Below, one piece after another: positions 1 to 8,034 of a stretch of DNA of 64,000 nt (position 1 is the first letter of the stretch; the number at the start of each line of letters is the position of its first letter). The notes below the pieces were generated by a model. The model did no database searches. It worked only from the letters and a program-made list of their open reading frames with translations, and was not told the origin of the DNA. The DNA lies in NCBI GenBank assembly GCA_963773465.1, contig CAVZBF010000001.1:1612001-1676000 (forward strand). Direction: 5' to 3'. The position numbers and the translations under genes were made by a program. Source of the DNA: VBAS01 sp963773465. Its GTDB lineage: Bacteria > Bacteroidota > Bacteroidia > Chitinophagales > Chitinophagaceae.

Positions 1-596
1 TCTATAAAATAAACGGCTTGTTTTCCATTGCCTTTTGCAAGCGTTGAAATTTCAAAACCTAAAATATTTTTACAAGCTTCTACATATTCAGCGTTTCCGG
101 GTTTGAATTGAGGAGTTGCCAGCCTATCAATCTTTGAATACAAATTCGAGAAATTTCCGATGACAGAATTTGCATTTGCCTCATTTATTGTGTCTATATA
201 ATTAACAGCTTTTCTTTTTGACAGATAAGGATAAATTAAGTTATGAGGCTCCTGTTCTGAGATTTGAGGCACCTCTGCGACTTGGGCATTATTAATATCT
301 AAGAAATAAGTCAGTTGGTTTTTTAGAAGAAATCTTATTGATTTGTAATTTGGGCTTGAAAAAGCTCTGCTATGTACACCTTCAAAATATAATCTCACTG
401 AGCCGTCGATTTTTCCAATTGTTATGTCACTTACACTTAACACGTTTCTTCTTTGTAAAAGAAAAATGGAATTAAGTATTGTTGATTTTCCAGAATTATT
501 AGATCCAATAAAAACGTTAATAGTTCTCGAGAGGTCTACACTATGTTGTTCCAAAAAACCCCTAACATTTTCTAATATTATATGAGTTATTTTCAT
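1..596 (-). CDS. AAA family ATPase, N-terminal part (runs off window)
   Basis: The frame is open from ATG at 596 to the window edge (about 198 residues), so the C-terminus is missing. Residues 1-40 give a beta strand and a Walker A loop, GSNNSGKST, preceded by NVFI, the N-terminal signature of SMC/RecF/OLD-like ATPases (AAA_15/AAA_21 type) that often partner with nucleases in defence or repair. No Walker B or nuclease domain is visible in the part present. The gene is AT-rich compared with the thiolase next to it and is divergently oriented, which would fit an acquired segment. Function beyond ATP binding cannot be assigned. Confidence 0.75.
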   Translation of the reverse strand, partial: MKITHIILENVRGFLEQHSVDLSRTINVFIGSNNSGKSTILNSIFLLQRRNVLSVSDITIGKIDGSVRLYFEGVHSRAFSSPNYKSIRFLLKNQLTYFLDINNAQVAEVPQISEQEPHNLIYPYLSKRKAVNYIDTINEANANSVIGNFSNLYSKIDRLATPQFKPGNAEYVEACKNILGFEISTLAKGNGKQAVYFI

Positions 597-749
597 TGTA
601 AATGAAATCTGTTAAAAATACTGAAAACTTTATCAGCTAATTGATGCCATAAAAATCTAACATACAAGTGAGTGACACAAGGGGTGGTGATAGTAGTAAT
701 GCTGCTAAGTACATAATAATTATCTTTATGCCCAAATTCATATTTCCAA

Positions 750-1934
750 ATGAAAGAAGTCTATATCATCTCCGCAGTCCGTACCCCAATCGGAAGTTTC
801 GGCGGGTCATTAAAAGATCTTTCGGCTACACAGCTTGGCGCTATTGCTATTAAAGGTGCATTGCAAAAAGCGGGAGTAAAGCCGGAACAGATTCAGGATG
901 TATTAATGGGTTGTGTATTGCAGGCAAATCTTGGACAGGCGCCTGCAAGACAGGCAGCAAAATTTGCCGGCTTGCCAAATGAAGTGAATTGTACAACGGT
1001 AAATAAAGTTTGTGCAAGTGGAATGAAAGCAATTGCACAGGCAGCGCAAAGTATTTTATTAGGCGATGCAGATATTGTTGTTGCCGGTGGTATGGAGAGC
1101 ATGAGCAATGTTCCTTTTTATGATCCTAAACTGCGCTGGGGAAATAAATATGGCGATGTAACGGCGGTGGATGGTCTGGCGAAAGATGGATTGACAGATG
1201 TATATGATGGTAAAGCAATGGGCAATGCAGCAGAGTTGTGTGCAAAAGAATGCGGTATCAGCCGCGAAGCACAGGATGCATTTGCTGTTGAAAGTTATAA
1301 ACGCAGCCAGGCAGCATGGGAGAGTGGCAAGTTTGCAAATGAAATAGTGCCGGTGGAAATTCCGCAACGCAAAGGCGATCCGGTTGTGTTTGCAAAAGAC
1401 GAAGAACCTTATAATGTAAAGTTTGATAAGATACCTACGTTGAATCCTGCATTTGAAAAAGACGGAACGGTTACTGCTGCTAATGCAAGTACAATGAATG
1501 ATGGCGCTGCCGCATTGGTATTGATGAGTAAAGAAAAAGCAGAAGAACTGGGATTAAAACCTATTGCAAAAATTCTTTCCTATGCTGATGCAGAGCAGGC
1601 GCCTGAATGGTTTACTACAACACCTTCCCTTGCTGTTCCAAAAGCAGTGGAGAAAGCAGGATTAAAAATGGAAGATATTTCTTACTGGGAACTGAACGAA
1701 GCATTTGCTGTGGTCGGTATTGAAAATACAAAACGGATGAAGCTTGATCCGTCAAAAGTAAATGTGCATGGTGGCGCTGTTTCTATTGGTCATCCATTAG
1801 GGGCAAGTGGTGCAAGGATCATTGTTACATTAATAAATGTATTGAAAGCAAATAATGCAAAGTATGGTGCGGCGGGGATTTGTAATGGGGGAGGTGGTGC
1901 GAGTGCAATGGTGATCGAAAATTTGACCCGATAG
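750..1934 (+). CDS. Acetyl-CoA C-acetyltransferase (thiolase)
   Basis: 394 residues, the full length of a type II thiolase. It condenses two acetyl-CoA to acetoacetyl-CoA or cleaves 3-ketoacyl-CoA. The catalytic triad is visible: Cys88 in NKVCASG, His348 in GHPLGASGAR and Cys378 in CNGGGG, matching the numbering of the Zoogloea enzyme. It stands alone with a terminator behind it, so no pathway neighbour tells whether it works in ketone-body/butanoate metabolism or fatty-acid degradation. A sequence resembling the Bacteroidota -7 box (TATCTTTA, 721-728) lies 22 bp upstream of the ATG. The stop codon lies inside a 16-bp perfect palindrome. Confidence 0.95.
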   Translation: MKEVYIISAVRTPIGSFGGSLKDLSATQLGAIAIKGALQKAGVKPEQIQDVLMGCVLQANLGQAPARQAAKFAGLPNEVNCTTVNKVCASGMKAIAQAAQSILLGDADIVVAGGMESMSNVPFYDPKLRWGNKYGDVTAVDGLAKDGLTDVYDGKAMGNAAELCAKECGISREAQDAFAVESYKRSQAAWESGKFANEIVPVEIPQRKGDPVVFAKDEEPYNVKFDKIPTLNPAFEKDGTVTAANASTMNDGAAALVLMSKEKAEELGLKPIAKILSYADAEQAPEWFTTTPSLAVPKAVEKAGLKMEDISYWELNEAFAVVGIENTKRMKLDPSKVNVHGGAVSIGHPLGASGARIIVTLINVLKANNAKYGAAGICNGGGGASAMVIENLTR

Positions 1935-1972
1935 CTATCGGGTTAATAATTAACAATTAATAATTAATAATT

Positions 1973-1996
1973 GCTTCCTGGTTGGGAAGCTTTTTT
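1973..1996 (+). terminator. Intrinsic terminator of the thiolase gene
   Basis: Stem GCTTCC/GGAAGC with a 6-nt loop followed by six T. A separate perfect 16-bp palindrome, CCCGATAGCTATCGGG, at 1927-1942 overlaps the stop codon but lacks a T-tract. Confidence 0.8.
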
Positions 1997-2017
1997 ATTT
2001 GTTGCTTTTACCAGGCG

Positions 2018-2108
2018 TCGTTGTGTCCATTGTGGTTCGTTGTGTTCTTTGTGTTCCAATTTTTTTGTAACACGAAGGACACAAAGCGAAATACTAAGAA
2101 CACAAAGA
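2018..2108. repeat. Imperfect inverted repeat of the tgtgttctttgtgttcc type
   Basis: The left arm (2018-2057) and right arm (2068-2108) are complementary over most of about 40 bp, separated by a T-rich loop. The words (ttgtgttctttgtg / cacaaag) look like the low-complexity dyads seen in other gaps of this window. No coding content is supported; the weak reverse-strand reading frame here is a by-product of the repeat. Confidence 0.6.
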
Positions 2109-2271
2109 ATTAACAGGTAGGCTCCAAACCTATTGCTGCTAAGTATACGGGCGGTCTGCGCTGGAGAAATGAGAATTTCAATCAATAATTAAAGTTCAAT
2201 AATTACTTCTGTTCTCAGAGTGTCTTTGCCTGGAAATTTACCGAAGTAGGCTTCCGCTCTAATGTTTTTTT

Positions 2272-2306
2272 CTACTAGTTAAAATTGCTTTTATCGTAGT
2301 TTATCT
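2272..2306 (+). promoter_or_regulatory. Conserved upstream element, copy 1
   Basis: CTACTAGTTAAA followed by ATCGTAGTTTATCT, with CTAC and GTAG starting 24 bp apart. The same arrangement with the same 24-bp spacing occurs at 3144-3178 before the DUF4382 lipoprotein; both are followed about 30 bp later by GGCATTATT and then by a gene that starts ATGAAAACA. A regulator site or promoter element is inferred. Confidence 0.4.
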
Positions 2307-2365
2307 TATAAAAGAGGCTGTAAGGGCATTATTTTAGCAGTAACTCTAGTACAAAATCCAATCCT

Positions 2366-2461
2366 ATGAAAACAAGATATATAATATTGTGTGTTCTCAT
2401 TTTATTCACCAGTTTTTTATATTTCCGTTTTATAAGAATCATAAGAGGCAATAAGGATTAG
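2366..2461 (+). CDS. Possible 31-residue single-span membrane peptide
   Basis: ATG at 2366 opens a 31-codon frame ending in TAG: a short basic N-terminus (MKTRY), one hydrophobic segment (ILCVLILFTSFLYF) and a basic tail (RFIRIIRGNKD). It lies between the conserved upstream element at 2272 and a perfect terminator at 2499, which together make a plausible one-gene transcription unit. No homologue is recognised. It could equally be a chance frame, but the flanking signals and the gene-like start are in its favour. Confidence 0.35.
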   Translation: MKTRYIILCVLILFTSFLYFRFIRIIRGNKD

Positions 2462-2498
2462 TTTGAATTAAAAATTAATATTTAAGAATTAATAATTG

Positions 2499-2522
2499 GC
2501 TTCCCGGTTGGGAAGCTTTTTT
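2499..2522 (+). terminator. Intrinsic terminator
   Basis: Perfect 7-bp stem GCTTCCC/GGGAAGC with 4-nt loop and a T-run. It closes the possible small gene at 2366-2461 and is nearly identical to the terminator at 1973. Confidence 0.8.
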
Positions 2523-2629
2523 ATTGTTCTCGCAGTGTACGCAGCGAATTTGATATCCGAGCGATGGCAATTACTTAGCGAACGCTGCGTGAAAAAAATT
2601 TTCTACCTTTCATAACCAAAACTATTGTT

Positions 2630-3016
2630 ATGAAAAAGCTGTTGTTGCTCGCTCTTTTTGTAATTTCTGCATTATCATATACTGCCAATGCCCAGCGCTG
2701 GGAAAAGTTAGGAGACAGAAAAGTCAATTTCAAATCAGACCGTGATCAGATAAGCGGATGGAGAGAGGGTTTTTTTGGCGCATTAAAACTTAAAGTATCC
2801 GGCGGAACAATTAACATGGAGAAAATGGTTGTTCATTTTCGTAATGGTGAAGAACATGAAGTGCCATTAAAACAAAGTTTCTCCGATGGAGGTGAAAGCC
2901 GGGTTATCGATATTCCGGGCAAGCGCCGGCTGATTGACAAAGTTGTTTTTTGGTACGAGGCCAAATCTGCAACAGAAGGAAATAAACCTGTCGTGGAATT
3001 ATGGGGCAGGCGTTGA
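2630..3016 (+). CDS. Secreted DUF2541-like protein
   Basis: 128 residues. Residues 1-21 form a signal peptide (basic MKK, hydrophobic core, ending NAQ). The mature part (WEKLGDRKVNFKSDRD ... VIDIPGKRRLIDKVVFWY ... VELWGRR) resembles the DUF2541 family of small periplasmic beta-sandwich proteins. Function unknown. A stand-alone gene with its own terminator at 3051. A TTTTCTAC word lies upstream, as before neighbouring secreted genes. Confidence 0.65.
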   Translation: MKKLLLLALFVISALSYTANAQRWEKLGDRKVNFKSDRDQISGWREGFFGALKLKVSGGTINMEKMVVHFRNGEEHEVPLKQSFSDGGESRVIDIPGKRRLIDKVVFWYEAKSATEGNKPVVELWGRR

Positions 3017-3050
3017 GAGGGCATAGCGTACCGGTATTTAATTTTATTGA

Positions 3051-3080
3051 AGCTTCCTTAGTTTTCCGGAAGCTTTTTTA
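3051..3080 (+). terminator. Intrinsic terminator
   Basis: Stem AGCTTCC/GGAAGCT with a 10-nt loop followed by T6, closing the DUF2541-like gene. Confidence 0.8.
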
Positions 3081-3143
3081 TTTAATTACCTGTTGATTTC
3101 ATCACGAAGTTTAGCGACGTATTCATCCGATGAATTGTATTTT

Positions 3144-3178
3144 CTACTACTTAAATCTTCGTGCATCGTAGTTAATCT
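3144..3178 (+). promoter_or_regulatory. Conserved upstream element, copy 2
   Basis: CTACTACTTAAA plus ATCGTAGTTAATCT with CTAC and GTAG 24 bp apart, matching 2272-2306. It lies about 60-95 bp upstream of the DUF4382 lipoprotein start. The part CTTCG-tgcat-CGTAG is also a loose dyad. Confidence 0.4.
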
Positions 3179-3239
3179 ATAGTGCCGCCGGCACAAAGGC
3201 ATTATTATTGGTCTTCACTACACAACTAAAAATTACTTT

Positions 3240-4034
3240 ATGAAAACAGTGCGTTTGCTAGTAAGTATTTCATTCTACGGATTCCTTATTTTCTCCGGAA
3301 CATATTGTAAAAAAGAGGCTGAGAAATCAAGATTAACTGTTTACCTCACCGATGCGCCTGCAGACTATGATGCCGTCAATATAGAAGTAGTCGGTATACA
3401 AGTGAAAGCAAGTTCAGATCCTGGCGAAGGCGGTTGGACAACGATGCCAATGCCTGTATCCCCGGTCATTTATAATGTGCTTGAGTTTACCAATGGAATG
3501 GAAACACTCTTATCAACATTTGAATTACCCGCAGGTAAAGTTTCTCAATTAAGATTGATACTCGGAGCGAATAACACAATTGTTGTGAATGGCATTGCAG
3601 AACCGTTGCCATTAGAAGTTCCATCAGGAGAAGAATCAGGATTAAAATTTAATATTCATGCTGACCTGGTAGCGGGTATTGAATATAAACTTTGGATAGA
3701 TTTTGATGTACTGCGTTCTATCGTTGTTAATGGTGCCGGTGATCATATTCTTAAACCGGTGATCCGCACCTTCAGTGAAGCAACAAGCGGAGCGATAAAA
3801 GGAATTGTTTCTCCAGTTGATGCAAATGCAACCGTGCAGGCAACGAATGGCATTGGTGTATTAGGCGCAATTCCGGATCCTGTAACCGGTGAATTTTTAA
3901 TTCGTGGTGTGCCCGATGGCACATGGTCGGTATTGATCGATGGTAATAACGGGTATCTTGATAAAACAATAAGCAATGTAATAGTTACTACAGGAGTGGT
4001 TGCTGATATTGGATCGATAACATTGACGCAATAG
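3240..4034 (+). CDS. DUF4382 lipoprotein with C-terminal regulatory-like beta domain
   Basis: 264 residues. A lipoprotein signal runs to the lipobox SGTYC (Cys24, followed by KK). Residues about 30-165 carry the DUF4382 signature LTVYLTDAPADYDAVNIEV and the later YKLWIDFDV block. Residues about 180-264 (GAIKGIVSP ... GEFLIRGVPDGTWSVLIDG) look like a carboxypeptidase-regulatory-like beta domain. Probably anchored in the envelope; substrate or partner unknown. Preceded by the conserved element at 3144 and closed by a terminator at 4077. Confidence 0.8.
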   Translation: MKTVRLLVSISFYGFLIFSGTYCKKEAEKSRLTVYLTDAPADYDAVNIEVVGIQVKASSDPGEGGWTTMPMPVSPVIYNVLEFTNGMETLLSTFELPAGKVSQLRLILGANNTIVVNGIAEPLPLEVPSGEESGLKFNIHADLVAGIEYKLWIDFDVLRSIVVNGAGDHILKPVIRTFSEATSGAIKGIVSPVDANATVQATNGIGVLGAIPDPVTGEFLIRGVPDGTWSVLIDGNNGYLDKTISNVIVTTGVVADIGSITLTQ

Positions 4035-4076
4035 TTGTGTATCAATTAAAAATTAAAGATTAATAATTAAGAATTG

Positions 4077-4103
4077 GCCTCCTGTTTCGGGAGGCTTTTT
4101 TTT
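4077..4103 (+). terminator. Intrinsic terminator
   Basis: Stem GCCTCC/GGAGGC with 7-nt loop then T8, behind the DUF4382 gene. The rest of 4104-4370 is AT-rich leader with no recognised gene or clear promoter match. Confidence 0.8.
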
Positions 4104-4370
4104 AAAAAAATATGCTGTGTAAGATTTTCTACACTTTGAGGTTTATTTTTTTTAAATAATGCTTTGCAAAAAAAATTGTTGTTTGAAATATTTTTTTGCA
4201 GACAACTCTTAGATGAATTACCCCGATTAAAAAACAGTTATACGAATCTCAATTGTTTTTGATTCCGCCCGGATTCAATGATGTTTACCTGTACTCAATG
4301 GAAATCTTATTTATATGAGTCATACTTTATTTCCACCTAGGAATTTTAATCACCTTAAAATTTATTAGTT

Positions 4371-5789
4371 ATGAAAATGATTTTCATGAGAGGTGTGGGT
4401 TTTCGGATTTTCATGTTAACCTCCGGAATGATCGTCCTACTAAGCACAGCATTATTTACTCCGGGCTGTAAGAAAACGGAAAGCACACCACCATTACAGG
4501 AAGAGCTGGCAACTGCTCCGCCGCCAAACATTAAACAAGCAATAGATCTTCAATTAGTAGAAGATGGATTTGTTTCACCAATTGGTGTAGTTCCAATTCC
4601 TGATAACAGCGGTCGCTTAATTGTGATCGACCAGATCGGAAGATTATGGGTACTCGATGCCAGCGGTAACAAGATGCCGACACCTTTTATTGATCTTACA
4701 AGCAGGATGGTTACACTGAGTCCCGGCTTCGATGAACGAGGATTGCTTGGTGTTGCATTTCATCCAAATTATGCAAGCAATGGACGGCTCTTTATTTATT
4801 ACAATGCGCCGCCAAGAGCGGGCGGGCCAACAGCTACAACAACATGGAATAACCTTGCAAGATTTTCTGAGTTCAGGATCTCTTCCAATCCAAATGTTGT
4901 TGACATGAGTTCTGAAAGAGTTTTTCTTGAAATAGATGATCCGCAGTTAAATCACAACGGAGGTACGCTGGTGTTTGGCCCCGATGGATATTTATATATT
5001 TCAATTGGAGATGGTGGTGCGGCAAATGATAATGCACCGGGACATGTTGCCGATTGGTATGCTACGAATGCAGGTGGTAATGGCCAGGACGTGGAAGCTA
5101 ACTTATGGGGTAGTGTTTTGCGTTTGGATATGGATGGTGGAATGCCTTATGGAGTTCCTTCAGATAATCCATTTGTTGGTAAACCCGGGCTTGATGAAAT
5201 CTATGCTTATGGTTTTAGAAATCCATACAGGATGTCGTTTGATATGGGAGGTTCAAAAAGATTATTCTTAGGCGATGCGGGACAAATATTATATGAGGAA
5301 GTGGATATAGTAGAAAAAGGCGGCAACTACGGATGGAATGTAAAAGAAGGTACACATTGTTTTAGTACGGCAACTCCCGGAACATCATTAGGCGATTGCC
5401 CGAGTATTGATCCGTTGGGTAACCGTCTTATCGATCCTGTTATAGAAATGCTGAATGCAGCAAATCCTGCACCCGGTATTAAGACGCTAACCGTTATTGG
5501 TGGTAATGTATATCGCGGTCAAACAATACATGGCTTGAAAGGAAATTATGTATTTGGAAGTTTTTCAAAATCAGGTAGCCCGCAAGGTGAACTTTTTGTT
5601 GCAAGACCGGCAGGTCCCGGTCTGTGGCCATTTGAAGAACTTACACTAAAAAGTTTTACGGACCATTTAGGCGCATTTGTAAAAGGTTTTGGACAAGACC
5701 TGCAAGGAGAGATCTATGTGGCTACTTCTACAGTATTAGGTCCAGCAGGAGTGAGCGGTAAAGTATATAAATTAGTGCCGGCAGAATAA
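4371..5789 (+). CDS. PQQ-type sugar dehydrogenase family lipoprotein (GSDH / six-bladed propeller)
   Basis: 472 residues. The lipobox FTPGC gives a lipid-modified Cys near residue 33, followed by KK. The rest is the glucose/sorbosone dehydrogenase-type propeller: LLGVAFHPNY, LNHNGGTLVFGPDGYLYI followed by GDGG, then YGFRNPYRMSFD and GDAGQ...EEVDIVEKGGNYGW. Family members oxidise sugars with PQQ outside the cytoplasm, but many Bacteroidota paralogues lack a proven cofactor. The C-terminus (TVIGGNVYRG ... GNYVFGSFSKSG) completes the propeller. Single gene with terminator at 5846. Confidence 0.85.
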   Translation: MKMIFMRGVGFRIFMLTSGMIVLLSTALFTPGCKKTESTPPLQEELATAPPPNIKQAIDLQLVEDGFVSPIGVVPIPDNSGRLIVIDQIGRLWVLDASGNKMPTPFIDLTSRMVTLSPGFDERGLLGVAFHPNYASNGRLFIYYNAPPRAGGPTATTTWNNLARFSEFRISSNPNVVDMSSERVFLEIDDPQLNHNGGTLVFGPDGYLYISIGDGGAANDNAPGHVADWYATNAGGNGQDVEANLWGSVLRLDMDGGMPYGVPSDNPFVGKPGLDEIYAYGFRNPYRMSFDMGGSKRLFLGDAGQILYEEVDIVEKGGNYGWNVKEGTHCFSTATPGTSLGDCPSIDPLGNRLIDPVIEMLNAANPAPGIKTLTVIGGNVYRGQTIHGLKGNYVFGSFSKSGSPQGELFVARPAGPGLWPFEELTLKSFTDHLGAFVKGFGQDLQGEIYVATSTVLGPAGVSGKVYKLVPAE

Positions 5790-5845
5790 AAATAATTATG
5801 CAGCTGCCATCCTGTGTTGTCATGTTGGTTAGGCTGCTTGACGGA

Positions 5846-5876
5846 AAAAACCTTCTGATTTTTCGGAAGGTTTTTA
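5846..5876 (+). terminator. Intrinsic terminator, possibly bidirectional
   Basis: AAAAACCTTC pairs with GAAGGTTTTT around a 10-nt loop. A-run on one side and T-run on the other permit termination in both directions. Confidence 0.75.
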
Positions 5877-5943
5877 TTTAATGCATTTAAAAAATGTAAA
5901 CACTTACGGGAACAAGATTTCTCTCAGTTTGAAATTAAAATTA

Positions 5944-6025
5944 AACCACGGAGACACAGTGACACTATGTTACACAGGGATATTTTCTGTGTTGCTCTGT
6001 GAACCTGGTGTCGCTGTGGTTTAAA
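5944..6025. repeat. Imperfect inverted repeat (ttaaaccac...gtggttta)
   Basis: The outer arms TTAAACCACGGAGACAC and GTGTCGCTGTGGTTTAA are almost perfect complements with a partly self-complementary centre (cacaggg...ctctgtg). It fills most of the gap 5877-6148, where no gene is supported. Confidence 0.6.
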
Positions 6026-6148
6026 AAACAAATTGAGATACTACCTAAAAAGAATTTACAGTTCTCTAAAAGCTGTTTACTTTTATATCCCCATTCTTTT
6101 TCTGCCGGAAACAAGAGATCATGATTCTTCACTTTAAAGTCTCTTTGT

Positions 6149-6535
6149 ATGAAAATTGTATTATCAGCGGCATTCATTTTTCTTTTAGCACTTCCTGCAA
6201 CCGCTCAGGTCTCTGTCAATAATAGTAAATGGAAGGGTGTTTTTTTGATCCCTCATGCTGTTGATGTCATACTTGATTTCAAAAAAGATACACTTTATAT
6301 CACAACCGTGGCCAGTGATGAAGTAGGGACTATTTTTTTTACTCAGCAAAATGACACATTAATGATAAAAAAAATTTCAGGACCAAGTCCTTGTCCTGAA
6401 CAAGCACAGGGAAAGTATCGGATCGAATGGTTTGAGAACGGGAATAAATTTCGATTGCATGGTATAAGTGAAGAATGCGATGGCCGTACCGGCGTTTTCA
6501 CCACGAATCCATTTGAACGGATCAATAATAAATGA
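6149..6535 (+). CDS. Small secreted protein of unknown function
   Basis: 128 residues with a clear signal peptide (MKIVLSAAFIFLLALPATAQ). The mature part is short beta-rich sequence (KWKGVFLIPHAVDVILDFKKDTLYI ... RIEWFENGNKFRLHGISEECDGR) reminiscent of small lipocalin-like domains that start W-x-G, but no family is firmly recognised. Two Cys residues (CPEQ and EECD) may form a disulphide. It precedes another secreted protein on the same strand by 86 bp. Confidence 0.6.
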   Translation: MKIVLSAAFIFLLALPATAQVSVNNSKWKGVFLIPHAVDVILDFKKDTLYITTVASDEVGTIFFTQQNDTLMIKKISGPSPCPEQAQGKYRIEWFENGNKFRLHGISEECDGRTGVFTTNPFERINNK

Positions 6536-6621
6536 TATAGTGACAATAATTTTTGCAAGCGGTACCATTAAATGAAAATAGCAAAAGGAACTATTCGTAT
6601 CTTTCTCTTCAATTATTTTAT

Positions 6622-7359
6622 ATGAAAATATTATTTACCTCCGCGATCACTGCAACCTTACTAATTATTGCAGTCGGGTTTGATTTTTCTGACACTCTCC
6701 AAATGAGTCCTTACGGACAAACAAGCATAACAGGAGCGTGGAATGCAAGAAATGGAAGCATTGATCATGTATTGGTTTTCCAGGACGGATATTTTTCTTA
6801 CAGTATTTATGATAAAGCGAATAAAAAATTTATCCGCACATGGGGCGGCACATATTCCGAAGCAGGCGGACAGTTGCATGCCAATATAGAATTTGATACC
6901 GAATCAAAAGATAATGTGGGCGGGCATAAACATTTTGCTGCCGCAGTTAGTGGTAATTCCTTAAAGTTTGATGCAGGTACAGGAGTTAATAGCTGGACAA
7001 GAACAGATGATGGTAATGCAAACCTTGCCGGTAACTGGCGGATAACGGGAAGAATGAGAGATGGTTCAATACAACCAATGGAAAGATCTGCACGCAAAAC
7101 ATTGAAGATACTTTCATCCACAAGATTTCAATGGATGGCAATTAATACAGAGACAAAAGAATTTTTTGGTACCGGTGGCGGCACATATACTTTTAAAGAT
7201 GGTAAGTATACAGAGAATATTGAATTTTTTTCAAGAGATAGTTCGAGAGTGGGAGCTTCACTTAGCTTTGATGGGAGTGTAAATAATAATATATGGACAC
7301 ACAAAGGCCATAGCTCAAGAGGTGAACCGATACATGAGGAATGGACGAGGGAGAAATGA
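6622..7359 (+). CDS. Secreted protein with two tandem related beta domains
   Basis: ATG at 6622 is chosen because it begins a normal signal sequence (MKILFTSAITATLLIIAVG); an upstream in-frame start at 6553 would bury it. 245 residues. The mature protein contains two copies of one domain: GAWNARNGSIDHVL...WGGTYSEAGGQ...NIEFDTESKD and GNWRITGRMRDGS...GGGTYTFKDGKYTENIEFFSRD. Each looks like a lipocalin-like barrel. Family unknown to me; the internal duplication is directly visible. It may be co-transcribed with the gene before it. Confidence 0.6.
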   Translation: MKILFTSAITATLLIIAVGFDFSDTLQMSPYGQTSITGAWNARNGSIDHVLVFQDGYFSYSIYDKANKKFIRTWGGTYSEAGGQLHANIEFDTESKDNVGGHKHFAAAVSGNSLKFDAGTGVNSWTRTDDGNANLAGNWRITGRMRDGSIQPMERSARKTLKILSSTRFQWMAINTETKEFFGTGGGTYTFKDGKYTENIEFFSRDSSRVGASLSFDGSVNNNIWTHKGHSSRGEPIHEEWTREK

Positions 7360-7405
7360 GTTCAGAGTTCAGAGTTCGGAGTCCGGAGTTCAGAGTTCGG
7401 AGTCG
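7358..7405. repeat. gagttcag/gagttcgg word repeat, copy 1
   Basis: Tandem variants of an 8-9 bp word (gttcagagttcggagtccgg...) directly behind a stop codon. The same words recur at 23035-23096 and 47776-47805, each time directly behind or at the end of a gene. Confidence 0.55.
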
Positions 7406-7521
7406 GTTCCTGATATTTGCGTCGGTGTTTATTATTTAAAATCATTTTTTGCCGCCTATTTAATTTCACTATCTTCTTTATTTGTTTTCAATACATTTAT
7501 TGCATAAGTAATATTTGTAGT

Positions 7522-7986
7522 ATGAAACCCTCATTCAAATGTTTATTTCTCTTATTAATCGCAGCATGCAATTCAAAACCTGATCTTGAAAAAGAAAAGC
7601 AAACAATTTTATCCATGCTGCAAACAGAACGAAAAGCACATTTCGATCGCAATGTGGATCTGTTCACGTCCGAGTTTGCAGAGGGAATGATCCGGTTAAT
7701 AAAGGCGAAGTAACCACATCCTACTAAAGAATTGAATAAAGAAAGGATCGGGAAATATTTTAACAGTGTTCAATTTATAAAATGGGATGACACTGCAGAT
7801 CCCATCATCCGTTTTTCTGATGATGGATCACTTGCGTATGCTATTGTACAAAAAGAAGTGATCGTAACTTATCCTGATAGCAGCGGCAAAGCATTTAATG
7901 ACACTACCCATTATGCATGGTCATCTATTTACAGAAAACAAAATGGTGAATGGAAGGTAGAGTGTAATATTTCAACCAATAAATAA
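7522..7986 (+). pseudogene. Small lipoprotein with NTF2/SnoaL-like fold, frame disrupted
   Basis: ATG at 7522 begins a lipoprotein signal with lipobox IAAC, then LEKEKQTILSMLQTERKAHFDRNVDLF and, after a disrupted stretch at about 7690-7735, RIGKYFNSVQF...YRKQNGEWKVECNIS. That order (helix, then curved sheet ending in W-K/V) is typical of nuclear-transport-factor-2-like proteins. Two compensating one-base indels explain the break: reading VNKGEVTT then PTKEELNKERI restores one protein of about 154 residues. I regard it as sequencing error or a very recent mutation. Substrate unknown. Confidence 0.55.
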
Positions 7987-8007
7987 AAAAGGTGGCCATT
8001 GGCCACC
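7981..8007 (-). terminator. Intrinsic terminator for the minus-strand giant gene
   Basis: GGTGGCC-att-GGCCACC is a perfect 7-bp stem. Read on the minus strand it is followed by a T-run (AAAAAA at 7985-7990 on the plus strand), and it lies 28 bp behind the stop codon of the gene at 8035-12120. Confidence 0.8.
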
Positions 8008-8034
8008 TTACTATCACTTAATCACCGGTTATTT

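Noticed and set aside
668..853. Small plus-strand open frame before the thiolase
   Set aside because: It overlaps the thiolase start in another frame and lacks gene-like sequence.
1964..2185. Minus-strand 73-residue open frame behind the thiolase
   Set aside because: It covers the tgtgttctttgtg dyad and a terminator, so it is an artefact of repeat DNA.
2272..3178. Firm assignment of the CTAC/GTAG element as a BlaI/MecI operator
   Set aside because: The half-sites are loose and no blaI or mecI gene is in the window; I keep it as an unexplained conserved element.
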